Shown here piece after piece: positions 63,220 through 64,000 of a stretch of DNA of 64,000 nt. Under the pieces are notes generated by a model. That model was not told the DNA's origin. It saw nothing but the letters and a program-made list of their open reading frames with translations, and searched no databases. Source of the stretch: Rhodococcus sp. KBS0724 (lineage in GTDB: Bacteria > Actinomycetota > Actinomycetes > Mycobacteriales > Mycobacteriaceae). Made by a program: the position numbers and the translations under genes. The DNA is taken from positions 2,638,001 to 2,702,000 of the forward strand of contig NZ_VCBX02000001.1 of the NCBI RefSeq assembly GCF_005938745.2, written 5' to 3'. Within the stretch, counting starts at the first letter, position 1; every line of letters begins with the position of its first letter.

Positions 63220-64000
63220 AGTGTCACCGCCATCATCGTCGCGACCACCAGCGCTGCACCCACGAACATCACCAGGGCGTAGGAGCGTACAAAGCCTGTC
63301 TGCAGCTTGCGCACCAGGGCAGAGATTCCGCTGACCGCCCCGGCAAAGCCGTTGACCGCGCCGTCGATGCCTTTGGTGTCGACTACCGCCAGAGTCTGGG
63401 TGAGTTGCTGTCCGGGCCTCATGAACACCGCTTCGTTGAATGCGTCGCCGTACAGATCACGACGGGCCGCGGTGGTCAGCGCCGATACGGTTGTCGGCGC
63501 CTCCACCGGGATCTCCCGAGTTGCATACTCGCGATAGGCAACTCCGACGCCCAGCGCGACCACGACCAGTGCCATCAGGGTGATGCTCCACGCGGGTATC
63601 GGCGGCTCCACGTGATGGGCCCCGACAACGGGTTCGAGCCAGTTCTGCAAGCTGGAGCCGATGGTCAGGAGTATGCCGGCGCCGACGGATCCCACCGCGA
63701 GCACAATCATCGGAGACGTCATCACCGAAGGGGATTCGTGTGGATTCTGGTTGTCCCACCGAGGTTTACCGAAGAACGTCATGAGCATCACGCGGGTCAT
63801 GTAGAACGCGGTGAGCGCGGCGCCCAGCAACGTGACCACGCCGAGGACTATGCCCTTGACCCCGCCCTCTCCGATGGCAACCTCGATGATCTTGTCCTTG
63901 GAGAAGAAGCCCGCGAACGGTGGAACACCGATGATGGCAAGGTAGCCGAGTCCGAAGGTGACAAACGTCAACGGCATGAATGCGCGCAGTCCGCCGTAGC
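63213..64000 (-). CDS. nuoL: NADH-quinone oxidoreductase subunit L (5' part missing)
   Basis: Only the C-terminal ~262 codons lie in the window; the start is beyond the right edge. The visible part has FGLGYLAIIGVPPFAGFFSKDKIIE, TAFYMTRVMLMTFFG and the long C-terminal region ending in a final membrane segment (YALVMFVGAALVVATMMAVTL). These fit NuoL, whose C-terminal lateral helix spans the antiporter subunits. Its stop overlaps nuoM. Confidence 0.95.
   Translation of the reverse strand, partial: YGGLRAFMPLTFVTFGLGYLAIIGVPPFAGFFSKDKIIEVAIGEGGVKGIVLGVVTLLGAALTAFYMTRVMLMTFFGKPRWDNQNPHESPSVMTSPMIVLAVGSVGAGILLTIGSSLQNWLEPVVGAHHVEPPIPAWSITLMALVVVALGVGVAYREYATREIPVEAPTTVSALTTAARRDLYGDAFNEAVFMRPGQQLTQTLAVVDTKGIDGAVNGFAGAVSGISALVRKLQTGFVRSYALVMFVGAALVVATMMAVTLW

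Overview
The window reads as high-GC chromosomal DNA of an actinobacterium, most likely Rhodococcus of the erythropolis/qingshengii group. The support is IdeR-type iron boxes, a DUF2232-ATPase fusion like those of mycolic-acid bacteria, and an NRPS whose domain order and substrate codes match HtbG, the heterobactin synthetase described from R. erythropolis PR4. I saw no rRNA, tRNA, CRISPR array, phage or intact insertion sequence.

Layout. 1-5.7 kb is mixed housekeeping: an ECF-type transporter gene cut by the window edge, dapB, a small membrane protein, a DUF3105 lipoprotein, an NDH-2-like flavoprotein and a secreted protein. 5.7-23.7 kb is an iron-regulated catecholate-hydroxamate siderophore locus: isochorismate synthase, divergent from an aryl carrier protein and a flavodoxin-like reductase, then a 12.5-kb NRPS, a ferric-siderophore binding lipoprotein, an EntS-like exporter and a siderophore-interacting reductase. 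Four IdeR-like boxes lie in the two control regions and a strong palindromic terminator closes the run. The NRPS order is C-A-T-E / C-T-(half C)-A / C-A-T-TE. Hand-read codes fit Arg, Gly and N-hydroxyornithine. Other genes needed for the product (DHB-AMP ligase, isochorismatase, DHB dehydrogenase, ornithine hydroxylase) are not in the window.

23.7-56.5 kb is dominated by genes for D-amino acids, N-acyl amino acids and peptides: a D-serine-deaminase-like PLP enzyme, two D-aminoacylase-family amidohydrolases, a DppA-type D-aminopeptidase, an M20 hydrolase, two paralogous GNAT acyltransferases, an enolase-superfamily N-succinylamino acid racemase/OSBS, an M19 dipeptidase, three serine hydrolases of beta-lactamase type, an S9 peptidase, a full Dpp/Opp transporter, a GlcD-type flavoprotein and a Rid protein. 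PucR, LysR and NarL-type regulators are interleaved. The best-supported system is a seven-gene minus-strand operon (54327 to 44570): peptide-binding protein, permease, a permease-ATPase fusion, ATPase, S9 peptidase with a decayed beta-lactamase tail, GNAT, racemase. With the M20 hydrolase and second GNAT at 27.6-29.7 kb it matches the logic of the N-succinyl route converting D- to L-amino acids irreversibly, here joined to peptide import.

56.6-64 kb holds an RGCVC-like small protein, a methyltransferase, a secreted protein and a lysoplasmalogenase downstream of the end of the nuo operon (nuoL partial, nuoM, nuoN), all but the first on the minus strand.

All functional calls come from reading motifs and context by eye; no database search was made.
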